NCBI RefSeq assembly: GCF_943914615.1
Contig: NZ_CALUCS010000002.1
Location: forward strand, 106,848 to 170,847
From: an uncultured Corynebacterium sp.
GTDB taxonomy: Bacteria > Actinomycetota > Actinomycetes > Mycobacteriales > Mycobacteriaceae
Direction: 5' to 3'
DNA: 64,000 bases
The notes under the pieces were generated by a model. That model did no database searches, was not told where the DNA came from, and was given only the letters and a program-made list of their open reading frames with translations. Positions 42,119 to 50,857 of the stretch are shown piece by piece (position 1 is the stretch's first letter; the number at the start of each line of letters is the position of its first letter). The position numbers and the translations under genes were made by a program.

Positions 42119-43219
42119 ATGACTACCGCTGAAACGAAGCCAGCCACCGAAACCGGCGAAAACGCAGGCACCGCAGGCACCACCGCAAACGCAAGCACCA
42201 CCGCAACTGCAGGAACCCCAGCAACCCCGGAAATCCTGAACCTCGCCCGCACGAAGGTGCTGGAAAACGGCGAGCCCCTGAACTACGAGGAAACCCTCCA
42301 GGTTTTGCAGCTCGGCGACGAGCACCTGGACGAGCTGCTGGAGCTGGCCCACCAGGTCCGCCTGAAGTGGTGTGGCGATGCCGTGGAGATGGAGGGCATT
42401 ATTTCCCTGCAGACTGGCGGCTGCCCCGAGGACTGCCACTTTTGCGCCCAGTCGGGTCTTTTCGAATCCCCGGTCCGCTCCATCCAGCTGGACATCGCCC
42501 AACTGATCGAGGCCGCAAAGCAGACCGCGAAGACCGGCGCCACGGAGTTCTGCATCGTCGCCGCCGTGAAGGGCCCCGACGAGGACCTGATGAACCAGAT
42601 GGCCAAGGCCATCGCCGCCATCCAGGCGGAGGTCGACATCAACATCGCCGCGTCCATCGGCATCCTCACCCAGGAGCAGGTCGATCGCCTAAAGGAGCTC
42701 GGCGTGCACCGCTACAACCACAACCTGGAGACCTGCAAGAGCTACTTCCCGGAGGTTGTCACCACCCACACCTGGGAGGAGCGCACCTCCACCCTGGAGA
42801 TGGTCCGCGACGCGGGCATGGAAGTCTGCTGTGGCGGCATCGTCGGCATGGGCGAGACCGTCGAGCAGCGCGCGGAGTTCGCCATCGACCTGCAGAACCT
42901 CGACCCCACGGAGGTTCCGCTGAACTTCTTCGACCCCCGCCCGGGTACTCCTTTCGCGGACATTGAGCCCATGCCGGTCAACGATGCTCTACGCACCATC
43001 GGCGCGTTCCGCCTGGCTCTCCCCCGCCAGCTGCTGCGTTTCGCAGGCGGCCGCGAGCTGACCTTGGGCGACCTGGGCGCGGAGAAGGGCCTACTGGGCG
43101 GCATCAACGCCGTCATTGTGGGCAACTACCTGACCACGCTGGGCCGCCCCGCCGAGCGCGACGTGGATATGCTCGGCAAGCTGCAGCTGCCGATCAAGGC
43201 TCTGAACGCGACCCTGTAG
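42119..43219 (+). CDS. bioB: Biotin synthase BioB
   Basis: 366 residues from an ATG with GAGGAG seven bases upstream. A radical SAM enzyme that inserts sulfur into dethiobiotin. The 4Fe-4S motif is GGCPEDCHFC, and the segment GIVGMGET and the C-terminal GGRELTLGDLG are typical. The first 35 residues are an Ala/Thr/Glu/Gly-rich extension (TAGTTANASTTATAGT) absent from most BioB proteins. The usual end-of-protein cofactor region is intact. bsaP follows after seven bases. Confidence 0.96.
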   Translation: MTTAETKPATETGENAGTAGTTANASTTATAGTPATPEILNLARTKVLENGEPLNYEETLQVLQLGDEHLDELLELAHQVRLKWCGDAVEMEGIISLQTGGCPEDCHFCAQSGLFESPVRSIQLDIAQLIEAAKQTAKTGATEFCIVAAVKGPDEDLMNQMAKAIAAIQAEVDINIAASIGILTQEQVDRLKELGVHRYNHNLETCKSYFPEVVTTHTWEERTSTLEMVRDAGMEVCCGGIVGMGETVEQRAEFAIDLQNLDPTEVPLNFFDPRPGTPFADIEPMPVNDALRTIGAFRLALPRQLLRFAGGRELTLGDLGAEKGLLGGINAVIVGNYLTTLGRPAERDVDMLGKLQLPIKALNATL

Positions 43220-43226
43220 GCACACC

Positions 43227-43514
43227 GTGACGTCCTCGATGCCTCTAAGCGAACTCACCGCCCTGTTTGTCTTGGGCGGCACCCCTTTATATGACGCCCA
43301 TACGGGCCAGCCACTCGACACTTCAGACGAAACCTTGCGCGTCGGCCGCGGGGCTCTTGCGAAGGCGAGCCGCGGGGCGCTGGCGGGTTTGGAGCCGCCG
43401 CGTTTCTGCCCGCTGTGCGGGCGCCGCATGAAGGTGCAGGTGAATCCGATGGGTTGGACGGCGGAGTGCTCCCGGCATGGCGATGTGGATTCTTCGATTG
43501 TGGTGGATATGTAG
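43227..43514 (+). CDS. bsaP: Biotin synthase auxiliary protein BsaP
   Basis: 95 residues starting at a GTG seven bases after the bioB stop; an ATG four codons later is the alternative. The conserved core is FCPLCGRRMKVQVNPMGWTA followed by CSRHG, three cysteines in CPLC and ECSRHG. This matches the small protein found next to bioB in mycobacteria (Rv1590) and C. glutamicum (cg0096), reported to help biotin synthase turn over its sulfur source. Operon position supports this role. Confidence 0.88.
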   Translation: MTSSMPLSELTALFVLGGTPLYDAHTGQPLDTSDETLRVGRGALAKASRGALAGLEPPRFCPLCGRRMKVQVNPMGWTAECSRHGDVDSSIVVDM

Positions 43515-43602
43515 CTTCCAGCACGTAGTGTGGAACCACCGCTAGTTGCAGCGACAAAACTTCCACCACCGAGACGAACCACTGACGAAAGGCCCCACAA
43601 CC

Positions 43603-44157
43603 ATGGCAGCTCCGGAGATTTCCGCCAGCACCACCGTCAACGCACCCACCAGCAAGGTCTGGCAACGGGTTACCGACCTGTCAGCGATGGGTGACCGCAG
43701 CCCGCAGTGCAAAAAGATGATCCTGCTGCCGCGTCGCAGCAGCTCCAGCGCAAGCAGCACCGGCGCGGGCAGCGCGGCCGACGCGAGCACCAACGCAGCC
43801 GGCGCTGGCGGCAACGCTGCAGCTCCGGCCCCGGGCACTGTCACCATTAACCTCAACCGCCAGGGCATCCTCTGGTGGCCCACTTGGGCGGTCGTCACCG
43901 AAGTCGAACCGGAGAAGGTCTTCGAGTTCAAGATCCCCCTGAACGGCACGCGCTGGCGCTTCGAGCTCGCTCCCACCGCCGACGGCTCCCAAACTGTCCT
44001 CACGGAGAAGCGCCTGGCTCCCGGCGGCAAGACCTCCTTAATTTCCCGCGCGCTGGTCGCGGTCGTCCTCGGCGGGGAGGAAAAGTTCGAGGCCAACCTG
44101 CAGGAAGGAATCCAGCAGACCGTCCGTGCGCTTGCTAGGGAAGCCGAAAATTTTTAG
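43603..44157 (+). CDS. SRPBCC-family (polyketide cyclase/START-like) protein
   Basis: 184 residues. The fold is suggested by ISASTTVNAPTSKVWQRVTDL at the start, a beta-rich middle with VTEVEPEKVFEFKI and RWRFELAPTADG, and the C-terminal helix with LQEGIQQTVRALA. Such proteins bind hydrophobic ligands or stabilise partners; no ligand is known. A 35-residue Ser/Ala/Gly insertion (ASSTGAGSAADASTNAAGAG within it) interrupts the fold after residue 45. It follows bsaP by 88 bases and may be transcribed with bioB. Confidence 0.78.
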   Translation: MAAPEISASTTVNAPTSKVWQRVTDLSAMGDRSPQCKKMILLPRRSSSSASSTGAGSAADASTNAAGAGGNAAAPAPGTVTINLNRQGILWWPTWAVVTEVEPEKVFEFKIPLNGTRWRFELAPTADGSQTVLTEKRLAPGGKTSLISRALVAVVLGGEEKFEANLQEGIQQTVRALAREAENF

Positions 44158-44172
44158 GTACAGTTCACTTTC

Positions 44173-45486
44173 GTGAGTGATCAGACCAACCTAACCGCCC
44201 CCTGGCCCCGTTCGAGAATCATCGCAGCCTGGGCACTGACGAATGCGGTTATCGTTGGAATCCTGATCTTCTGGCCCTTCGCCAAGGGCGACCCCATGTA
44301 TTACTTCCGTAATTCCTTGGGCAAACCTGTGCATCCAAGCCACGGCGCGCTGCCGCTATCCGAGTATCCGGACGCCGGGCTGTGGCCCGTCCGTGCGATC
44401 ATCCAGCTGAGCGGGGATCACGCCCATGTTTTCCTCACCCTGTTCTCTGCGGTTCTCATTGCCTGCAGCACAGCATTCTTCTTCTACCTGTTGAATCGCA
44501 GCCACCGCGCCGCACTATTCTGGACCGCCTTTACCGCCGCCGCAGGACCGATCGTGTACTCCCGTCTGGATCTGATCCCCGGCCTGCTGGTCGCCGCCAC
44601 CGCGGCTGCATTGTTTACCCACCCGAAGCTCGCCTCCGCCCTGCTGGGGTTCGCGGCCATGTCGAAGCTGTGGCCCGCCGCGCTGGCCGCTGGGCTGGTG
44701 GATAAGTGGAATCGTTCCGCCACCTGGGTTCGTCTGGCCGCGTTCGGCGGCACCCTCGTGGTCGTCGGCGCGATCACGGTGTTGACCTCCGGCTGGGATC
44801 GCCTTGTCTCCCCGCTGACGTACCAGGATGTCCGCGGCCTGCAGATCGAGTCCATCCTCGCTACTCCCCTGATCGTCGCCGCCACGATCTTCCCCGGCCA
44901 ATGGCACATCGCCAAGGCCCCGTCGAAGAGCTTCGAAATCTTCGGCCCGGGCGTGGATCAGCTGCTCACGGCTAGCAGCGTGTTGATGGTGTGCACGATG
45001 TTGTTCGGCCTGGGCTGGGCTCTGTGGCGTTTTCTTGGTGACGCCTGGTCTCCCCGCAGTACCGCCCTGTTCTTCCTGACTATGGTGCTGCTGCTGATCG
45101 TCTCCAACAAGGTGTTCTCCCCGCAGTACGTCGCGTGGTTCGGCCCGGTGCTGGCAGTGCTGTTGGCAAAGCAGCCTGGCGACGGGGCCAGCGCCCCCGC
45201 GCGAGCTGGAACCCATGGCGAGGCCGCCGCACTGCGCAAGCTCACGTGGCTCAGCGTGCTCACTGCCGCCCTGACCACGGTTGTATTCCCCTTCACCTAC
45301 AATCTGCTATTTGAAGGTCCCCACTGGTTTGCAGCCCTCGTACTCACCGCCCGAAACATCCTGATGGTGTACATCACTTACCTGGCGCTCAAGCTCACCA
45401 TCCACGCCGGGGTAAAGTCGCGAGCCGCAAAGAAGCAGGAGACTGAGGGCGTCACGAAGAAAGAACCTTTAAAGGAAAAAGCCTAA
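44173..45486 (+). CDS. GT87/DUF2029-like membrane glycosyltransferase
   Basis: 437 residues with about ten transmembrane helices. The GT-C type catalytic Asp is likely in LPLSEYPDAGLWP, in the first outside loop. Other family-like parts are SRLDLIPGLLVA, GFAAMSKLWPAALA and NKVFSPQYVAWFGPV. Actinobacterial GT87 enzymes add mannose or arabinose from polyprenyl phosphates to envelope glycolipids. The GTG start lies eight bases after TACAGT (leaderless). Its stop overlaps that of the opposite MFS gene by three bases. Confidence 0.8.
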   Translation: MSDQTNLTAPWPRSRIIAAWALTNAVIVGILIFWPFAKGDPMYYFRNSLGKPVHPSHGALPLSEYPDAGLWPVRAIIQLSGDHAHVFLTLFSAVLIACSTAFFFYLLNRSHRAALFWTAFTAAAGPIVYSRLDLIPGLLVAATAAALFTHPKLASALLGFAAMSKLWPAALAAGLVDKWNRSATWVRLAAFGGTLVVVGAITVLTSGWDRLVSPLTYQDVRGLQIESILATPLIVAATIFPGQWHIAKAPSKSFEIFGPGVDQLLTASSVLMVCTMLFGLGWALWRFLGDAWSPRSTALFFLTMVLLLIVSNKVFSPQYVAWFGPVLAVLLAKQPGDGASAPARAGTHGEAAALRKLTWLSVLTAALTTVVFPFTYNLLFEGPHWFAALVLTARNILMVYITYLALKLTIHAGVKSRAAKKQETEGVTKKEPLKEKA

Positions 45487-46754
45487 GAATAACGGCGCAC
45501 GTTGCGATCGCGCGAGAGCCACATTCCGCTAAAACCGCAGGCCCATACGATAGCCACCGCGATCCAGGCCACGCCGAAGTCCGACCAGTCGTAGTTGCCG
45601 TCCGGGGCGCGCAGGTTCAAAAGCACGCCGACGGCCTGGGCGCCGATCATTCCCGCTACCCAGCCGCCCATATTCGCCAGGCCGGTGCCGGTGGCGACGA
45701 AGCGGCGGTCTACCTTCTCGCGCACGGAGTCGAAGCCCAAGTTCGCAACGGGGCCGGTGAAGCCCATGACGATGTTCATTAGGCAGGCCGCCCACAGCAC
45801 GCCCGTCGGTGCGGAGGTGAAGAACCACAGCCAGCCCAGCCAACCGGTGATGGAGAAGATCATGACGATCTGCATGCGACGGTTGTAGAAGCGGGCGGAC
45901 AGCAGCCCCACGATCGGGCCGACCGCCACGGAGGCCAGCGTGCCCAGCGAGAGCGCCAGGCCGGCCTGGTCGGCGGGCAGACCCAGGCCGAGTGTCATGA
46001 TCGGCAGGCCCCACAGCAGGGTGAACACCACCAGTGCGCCTAGGCCCGTCCAGTGGACGAAGAAGCCGTGCCAGCAGACCCGGTTGGTCAGCACGTTGGC
46101 CAGGATCTTCTTGACCCCCAGGCGTTCGGCGGGCTCGGCTGCCTTGGCGGCGCTGGCATCTGCCTCCAGCTCCGGCGAGTCCTTCACCAGCACGCCCGCG
46201 GCCAGCGCCAGCAACGCGCCGACCGCGCCGAGGCTCACGAAGCCGGTCTGCCAGCTGGTCGCGTGCAGCAGGCTCAGGAAAGGCACGGCGGATAGGAACT
46301 GGCCGAACTGCCCCACCGCACCCGTCAGCTGGCCGAGCAGCGGCGCGTGGCGCAGCGGAATCCACGCAGGGATCAGGCGCATCACGGACAGGAAGGCCGT
46401 CGCGTCGCCCGCGCCGATCAGCATGCGGGCGAAGATCGCCACCGGGTAGCTCGTGGTGAAGGCCAGCGTGACCTGCCCCACCGCCATGACGAAGGCGCCG
46501 GCGACCATCAGCTTGCGCGGGCCGAAGCGATCCACCAGCAGGCCCACCGGGATCTGCGCGAAGGCGTACACGGCCAGCTGTAGTGCGGTGAAGACTGCCA
46601 GCTGGGCGGCGTTGATGTGGAAGCGGTCGATGGCATCCACGCTGGCCACGCCGAAGGAAGTGCGTCCCGTTACCGCCAGGGTGTAGCACAGCACCCCGGC
46701 TGCCCATACGATGAGCGCGCGGGGGCTGAGTTTCTCTTTATCCGTAGCTGTCAC
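45483..46754 (-). CDS. MFS transporter (12 TM)
   Basis: 423 residues with 12 predicted helices. MFS motif A is seen as GLLVDRFGPRKLMVAG after helix 2. The central loop is rich in Ala and Glu (ELEADASAAKAAEPAE). I chose the GTG at 46754, preceded by TAGCGT at seven bases; the frame extends far upstream across the sortase gene on the other strand, but that part is a shadow. The substrate is unknown; organic anions or sugar phosphates are typical for related carriers. Confidence 0.85.
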   Translation of the reverse strand: MTATDKEKLSPRALIVWAAGVLCYTLAVTGRTSFGVASVDAIDRFHINAAQLAVFTALQLAVYAFAQIPVGLLVDRFGPRKLMVAGAFVMAVGQVTLAFTTSYPVAIFARMLIGAGDATAFLSVMRLIPAWIPLRHAPLLGQLTGAVGQFGQFLSAVPFLSLLHATSWQTGFVSLGAVGALLALAAGVLVKDSPELEADASAAKAAEPAERLGVKKILANVLTNRVCWHGFFVHWTGLGALVVFTLLWGLPIMTLGLGLPADQAGLALSLGTLASVAVGPIVGLLSARFYNRRMQIVMIFSITGWLGWLWFFTSAPTGVLWAACLMNIVMGFTGPVANLGFDSVREKVDRRFVATGTGLANMGGWVAGMIGAQAVGVLLNLRAPDGNYDWSDFGVAWIAVAIVWACGFSGMWLSRDRNVRRYS

Positions 46755-46797
46755 TCGTCTCACGCTACTCCGTGGGGTATGGATACACTTATTCACC

Positions 46798-47589
46798 ATG
46801 AGCTCTCGCCGCCTCTTCTCTAATCGCCGCCGCGTTCTTGCCGCCGTTGTGGCCCTGCTGGTAGTTATCGCTCTGGTCATCTGGGCCGTTCTGGGTTTTT
46901 CTGGTGAGGACGCCCCCTCAGCCTCCAACACCACCAACTCCAGCGAGGGCTCTTCCAGCTCCGCCACCTCGAGCTCCGCGAAGCCCAGCGAGAAGGAGAA
47001 GTCGAAGAAGGACGGCAAGCGGGAGGACAAGGATGATCCCTCGGTGGTTGCGGGGCCGGTCGAGGGAACCGGGTCTTTCACGATGGACGGCCCCGCACCG
47101 GTGCAGGGCGCAACGTTTGCCTCGATGCCCTACGCTCTGCCGCTGAACCCGGCGGGGCCGCAGAACACCATGGTGCGCTGGGTCGAGGGCTGGGGCGTTT
47201 CGCCGAAGGATGCGGAGAAGGGCACGATGTACGTCCTGGGGCATGCGTGGGGTGCGGCTCCGCTAGTGTTTAACCCCTTGAGCGAAGCGGTGACGGCGGA
47301 TGTGAACCTGAATGCACCGCCGCAGAACGTAAACGGCACAGATGGCAAGCCGGTGAAGCGCTACTCCTCCGACGTGCTGAACGGGGCAAAAATCAAGATG
47401 CGCGACGGCGCGAACCACCAGCGGACCTGGAAGGTCACCCGCAGCTGGTTGGTGGATAAGAACGAGGCCATCGTGGACCCGGACATCATGGATGACAAGC
47501 GTCCGGGGCGGATCGTGCTGATCGCCTGCTCGGTTTCCGGCAGTAATGACCTCGGCTACAACGTCATCGTCGAGGGCGAGCTAGCCTAG
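46798..47589 (+). CDS. Sortase-like membrane-anchored protein (class E/F type) with unusual active site
   Basis: 263 residues. An N-terminal signal-anchor helix (about 13-36) is followed by a Ser/Lys/Glu-rich linker and a sortase-like domain. The domain shows WVEGWGVSPKDAEKGTMYVLGHAWG with the catalytic His and RIVLIACSVSG with the Cys; usually this is TC, here AC. The Arg that normally lies about eight residues after Cys is missing: SVSGSNDLGYNVIVEGEL has none. It may be an inactive or altered relative, or use another residue. No LPxTG substrate is encoded nearby. Confidence 0.7.
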   Translation: MSSRRLFSNRRRVLAAVVALLVVIALVIWAVLGFSGEDAPSASNTTNSSEGSSSSATSSSAKPSEKEKSKKDGKREDKDDPSVVAGPVEGTGSFTMDGPAPVQGATFASMPYALPLNPAGPQNTMVRWVEGWGVSPKDAEKGTMYVLGHAWGAAPLVFNPLSEAVTADVNLNAPPQNVNGTDGKPVKRYSSDVLNGAKIKMRDGANHQRTWKVTRSWLVDKNEAIVDPDIMDDKRPGRIVLIACSVSGSNDLGYNVIVEGELA

Positions 47590-47626
47590 CCGGCTGGGGC
47601 TCCGGCCGCGGGCCTAGCCACTTCAC

Positions 47627-47645
47627 CCGCCGGCAGCTCCGGCGG
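47627..47645. terminator. Hairpin between sortase-like gene and glnE
   Basis: CCGCCGG-CAGCT-CCGGCGG, a 7-bp stem between convergent genes. No T run follows, so its role as a terminator is tentative. Confidence 0.4.
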
Positions 47646-47650
47646 CTGGC

Positions 47651-50600
47651 CTAGCCGCCGTAGTCGATGCCGACGTCCTCGCCCCAGAACACCCGGTCCA
47701 CCACCCGGTGGGCCTTGCGCGTCTTCTTCAGGTAGTCGTCCAGAAACTCCTGAGCCTGCTCCGGCGGCCAGTGGGCAGCAGCCGCGACGTGGCGTAGCTG
47801 GTCGCCGTGACTGGGCAGCTGATCCTTCCGCTTGCCCTTAACCAGCACAATCGCGTTGCGTGCAATGGTGGCAGTAATCCAGGCATCCCGCAGAATCTCC
47901 GCATCGGACTCGGCGATGTACTCGCCGCTGGCGAGCTCTCGCAGGGTCTCCAGGGTGGAGGTGTTGCGCAGGTTATCCGCATCGTCCCCGTGCTGCATCG
48001 TGAGCAGCTGCACGGTCCACTCCACGTCCGTCAGGGCGCCACGGCCCAGCTTGGTGTGGGTCTTGCGGTCCGCGCCGCGCGGCAAACGCTCGGAATCCAC
48101 GCGCGCCTTCATGCGGCGGACTTCCTGGACGACCTTGTCATCTACCCCTCCCGGCGGGTAGCGGAAGTCGTCGATCATACGCAGAAACTCGATGCCCAGA
48201 TCCTTGTCGCCCGCGATCCACGTGGCCCGCAGCAGGGCCTGCATTTCCCACGTCTCGCCCCACTGCTTGTAGTAGCGGCGGTAGGAATCCAGCGTGCGCA
48301 CCACCGGGCCGTTGCGGCCCTCCGGGCGCAAGTCAATATCCACGTCCAGGGGCGGATCCTGGCTGGGCCTGCCCAGGCGAGTTCGCACCGTGTCGCAAAT
48401 ATTCGTGGCCCACTTCAGCGCCTCTGATTCGTCCGCGCCGTCGACAGGCTGGGCGACGAACATCACGTCGGCGTCAGAACCATACCCGAGCTCCGCACCG
48501 CCCAACCGTCCCATGCCGATAACGGTGATGCGCGCCGGCGCGTTGGCCACATTCTCGTCCTCCCAGAAACGAATCTCGGCGCGCAGGGCGGCCTCGAGCA
48601 CCGCGTCCCACACCCAGGACAGGGAAACACACACCTGCTCCACGTCCATGAAGCCCAGCAGGTCAGCGGCGGCGATGCGGGCCAGCTCCGCGCGGCGCAG
48701 CGAACGGGCGACGGCGATGGCCTTGTCCGGGTGGCGGTGGCGGCCGGCAGCTGCGACCAGGGAGTGGGTGACAACCTGCGGCTCGCGCTCCAGGAACTTC
48801 GGGCCGGTGGCGCCGTCGGACAGGATCTTCACCGAGTCCACGGAGTTCAAGAACAGCTCCGCGACATAGGGCGAGGTACCCAGGATGTGCATGAGGCGCT
48901 TGCCTACGATGTTCTCGTCGCGCAGCAGGCGCAGGAACCAGCTGTAGTCGTGCGCGGCTTCCGAAAGCTTGCGGTAGTTCAACAGGCCAGCGTCCGGGTC
49001 GACCGTCTCCCCCAGCCATTCCAGCAGCGTGGGCAGGATAATGGCTTGCAGCTTGGCCTTGCGGCTGCTGCCCGCAGCCAGAGCGCTTAGGTGCTCGAAG
49101 GCGCGATCCGGGTAGGCGTAGCCCAGAGCGGCCAACTGGCGCTTCGCGGCCTCCGGCGACAGGCGGATCGTATCGGCCTGCATCGCCGCCACCGAGGTCA
49201 GTAGCGGGCGGTAGAACAACTTGGAGTGCAGCTGGCTGATCTCCAGGCTCACGCGCTTAACGTCCGCCGCCAGCTGCTCGTCCATGGTCTTCGTGCCCTC
49301 TGGACGGCAACCAGAGGTGCGGCCCAGCCACACGCGGGCGGCTTTGTCCTCCTTCGGTGGCAGGGTGTGCGTGCGCTTCAACCGCTGCAGCTGCAGGCGG
49401 TGCTCCAAAAGGCGCATGAAGGCGTAGTTATCCTGCAGGTTCTGGCAGTCCGCGCGGCCGATGTAGCCGCCCTTGGCCAGGGCACGCAGCGAGGCGACGG
49501 TGGAGCGAGTGCGCAGCGATTCATCCGTGCGCCCATGCACCATCTGCAGCAGCTGGACGGCAAACTCGATGTCACGCAGTCCGCCGGGGCCTAGTTTCAG
49601 CTCGCGGGCGCGGATATCGTCCGGAATGTTCTCGATCACCCGGCGGCGCATGGTCTGCACGTCCTGTACGAAGTCCTCGCGTTCGGCGGCGGACCATACC
49701 TTCGATGCCAGTGCGTCGACGTACTCCTGGCCTAATTCCAGGTCGCCCGTCATGGGGCGCGCCTTCAGCTGTGCCTGGAACTCCCAGGTTTCGGCCCAGC
49801 GGTTGTAGTACTTCACGTGCGATTCCAGGGTGCGCACCAGGGCGCCGCTCTTGCCCTCGGGGCGCAGGGCGGCGTCTACCTCGAAGAACACGCGGCTGCC
49901 GATGTTGATAAACTCGCCCGCCCAGCGGGTAGCCTTCGGGTCGGCGGGTTCGGCGACGAAGATGACGTCCACGTCAGAAATGTAGTTCAGCTCCTGCGCG
50001 CCGCACTTGCCCATGGCCAGCACGGCGAGGCGGGCGGGCTGCTCCTCCGGCTCGTACACCTGCGCGCACGCGACGGCCAGGGCGGCGGTCAGGGCGGCAT
50101 CCGCCGCATCGGAGAGCCGGCGGGAGACCAGCTCGAACTCGACGGGCTCGGCCGACTCCTCGCCGCGCTGTACGAAGGTGCCTGCGACGTCGACGGCGGC
50201 GATGCGCGCGAGGATGGTGCGGTAGGTTCGGCGCATCGCGTCGTCGGCCTCTGGCCCTGTGACGCCCGCCCGAAACACCCGCTCGCCCGCACCGTCAACG
50301 GGGGTTGCCGAGACGCTGCCGAGCATAAGCTCCATCATTTCCTTGGCCGATGGCATGCCATCTTCGAGCTGTTTCCACTCCGCCGGGTTGGCAACGATGT
50401 GATCGCCCAGCATGGACGACGCGCCGAACAGGCTGAGCAGCCGGACGGCGAACTGGCGGGATTCGTTGATGCGCGTCAGCAGCTCGGCGCTGGTGCCGGC
50501 TGCGCCTGCGGCGTCCGTGGCGCCCGCGGCCGCGCCGTGGGCACCGTCCGCGGAGTCCGCGCGGTCGAGCGCCTCTACCAGGCGGATGAGGTTGTTCAGC

Positions 50601-50761
50601 GCCAGATCCGGATCACCCGTCGCAGCGAGAATCCACATCTGCTCAGCGTGCTGGGCATCCACCCAGCCGAGCCGCTCAAGGTCCTCCTGCGCCTTGGGAT
50701 GAGTCAGGCCCAGGGTGCGGGCGGTCGGCACGGAGGAACGCGAACTGCGTGGGCGGGTCAT
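47651..50761 (-). CDS. glnE: GlnE, bifunctional adenylyltransferase/deadenylylase of glutamine synthetase
   Basis: 1036 residues. Two nucleotidyltransferase halves: LNYISDVDVIFVAEP near residue 265 (deadenylylation) and LGYGSDADVMFVAQP near 760 (adenylylation), each with the D-x-D metal pair and a downstream RPEGKSG or RPEGRNG segment. It adds or removes AMP on Tyr406 of GlnA. An Ala/Gly-rich insertion (GAHGAAAGATDAAGAAG) lies around residues 74-92. glnA2 lies just upstream on the same strand, the usual actinobacterial pair. Confidence 0.95.
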   Translation of the reverse strand: MTRPRSSRSSVPTARTLGLTHPKAQEDLERLGWVDAQHAEQMWILAATGDPDLALNNLIRLVEALDRADSADGAHGAAAGATDAAGAAGTSAELLTRINESRQFAVRLLSLFGASSMLGDHIVANPAEWKQLEDGMPSAKEMMELMLGSVSATPVDGAGERVFRAGVTGPEADDAMRRTYRTILARIAAVDVAGTFVQRGEESAEPVEFELVSRRLSDAADAALTAALAVACAQVYEPEEQPARLAVLAMGKCGAQELNYISDVDVIFVAEPADPKATRWAGEFINIGSRVFFEVDAALRPEGKSGALVRTLESHVKYYNRWAETWEFQAQLKARPMTGDLELGQEYVDALASKVWSAAEREDFVQDVQTMRRRVIENIPDDIRARELKLGPGGLRDIEFAVQLLQMVHGRTDESLRTRSTVASLRALAKGGYIGRADCQNLQDNYAFMRLLEHRLQLQRLKRTHTLPPKEDKAARVWLGRTSGCRPEGTKTMDEQLAADVKRVSLEISQLHSKLFYRPLLTSVAAMQADTIRLSPEAAKRQLAALGYAYPDRAFEHLSALAAGSSRKAKLQAIILPTLLEWLGETVDPDAGLLNYRKLSEAAHDYSWFLRLLRDENIVGKRLMHILGTSPYVAELFLNSVDSVKILSDGATGPKFLEREPQVVTHSLVAAAGRHRHPDKAIAVARSLRRAELARIAAADLLGFMDVEQVCVSLSWVWDAVLEAALRAEIRFWEDENVANAPARITVIGMGRLGGAELGYGSDADVMFVAQPVDGADESEALKWATNICDTVRTRLGRPSQDPPLDVDIDLRPEGRNGPVVRTLDSYRRYYKQWGETWEMQALLRATWIAGDKDLGIEFLRMIDDFRYPPGGVDDKVVQEVRRMKARVDSERLPRGADRKTHTKLGRGALTDVEWTVQLLTMQHGDDADNLRNTSTLETLRELASGEYIAESDAEILRDAWITATIARNAIVLVKGKRKDQLPSHGDQLRHVAAAAHWPPEQAQEFLDDYLKKTRKAHRVVDRVFWGEDVGIDYGG

Positions 50762-50857
50762 GGGGTGAAGGTGCTCCTGGAACTCAAGGAAGTAGTGAGA
50801 GGGGTAGAAGTGTGGGTGGGATAGAAGTAGTGGGAGAGGAAGCCGCAGATAAGGCGA

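Noticed and set aside
45483..47081. MFS protein starting at 47081 with 109 extra residues
   Set aside because: The extra part is the shadow of the sortase-like gene linker; the GTG at 46754 has a correctly placed -10 box.
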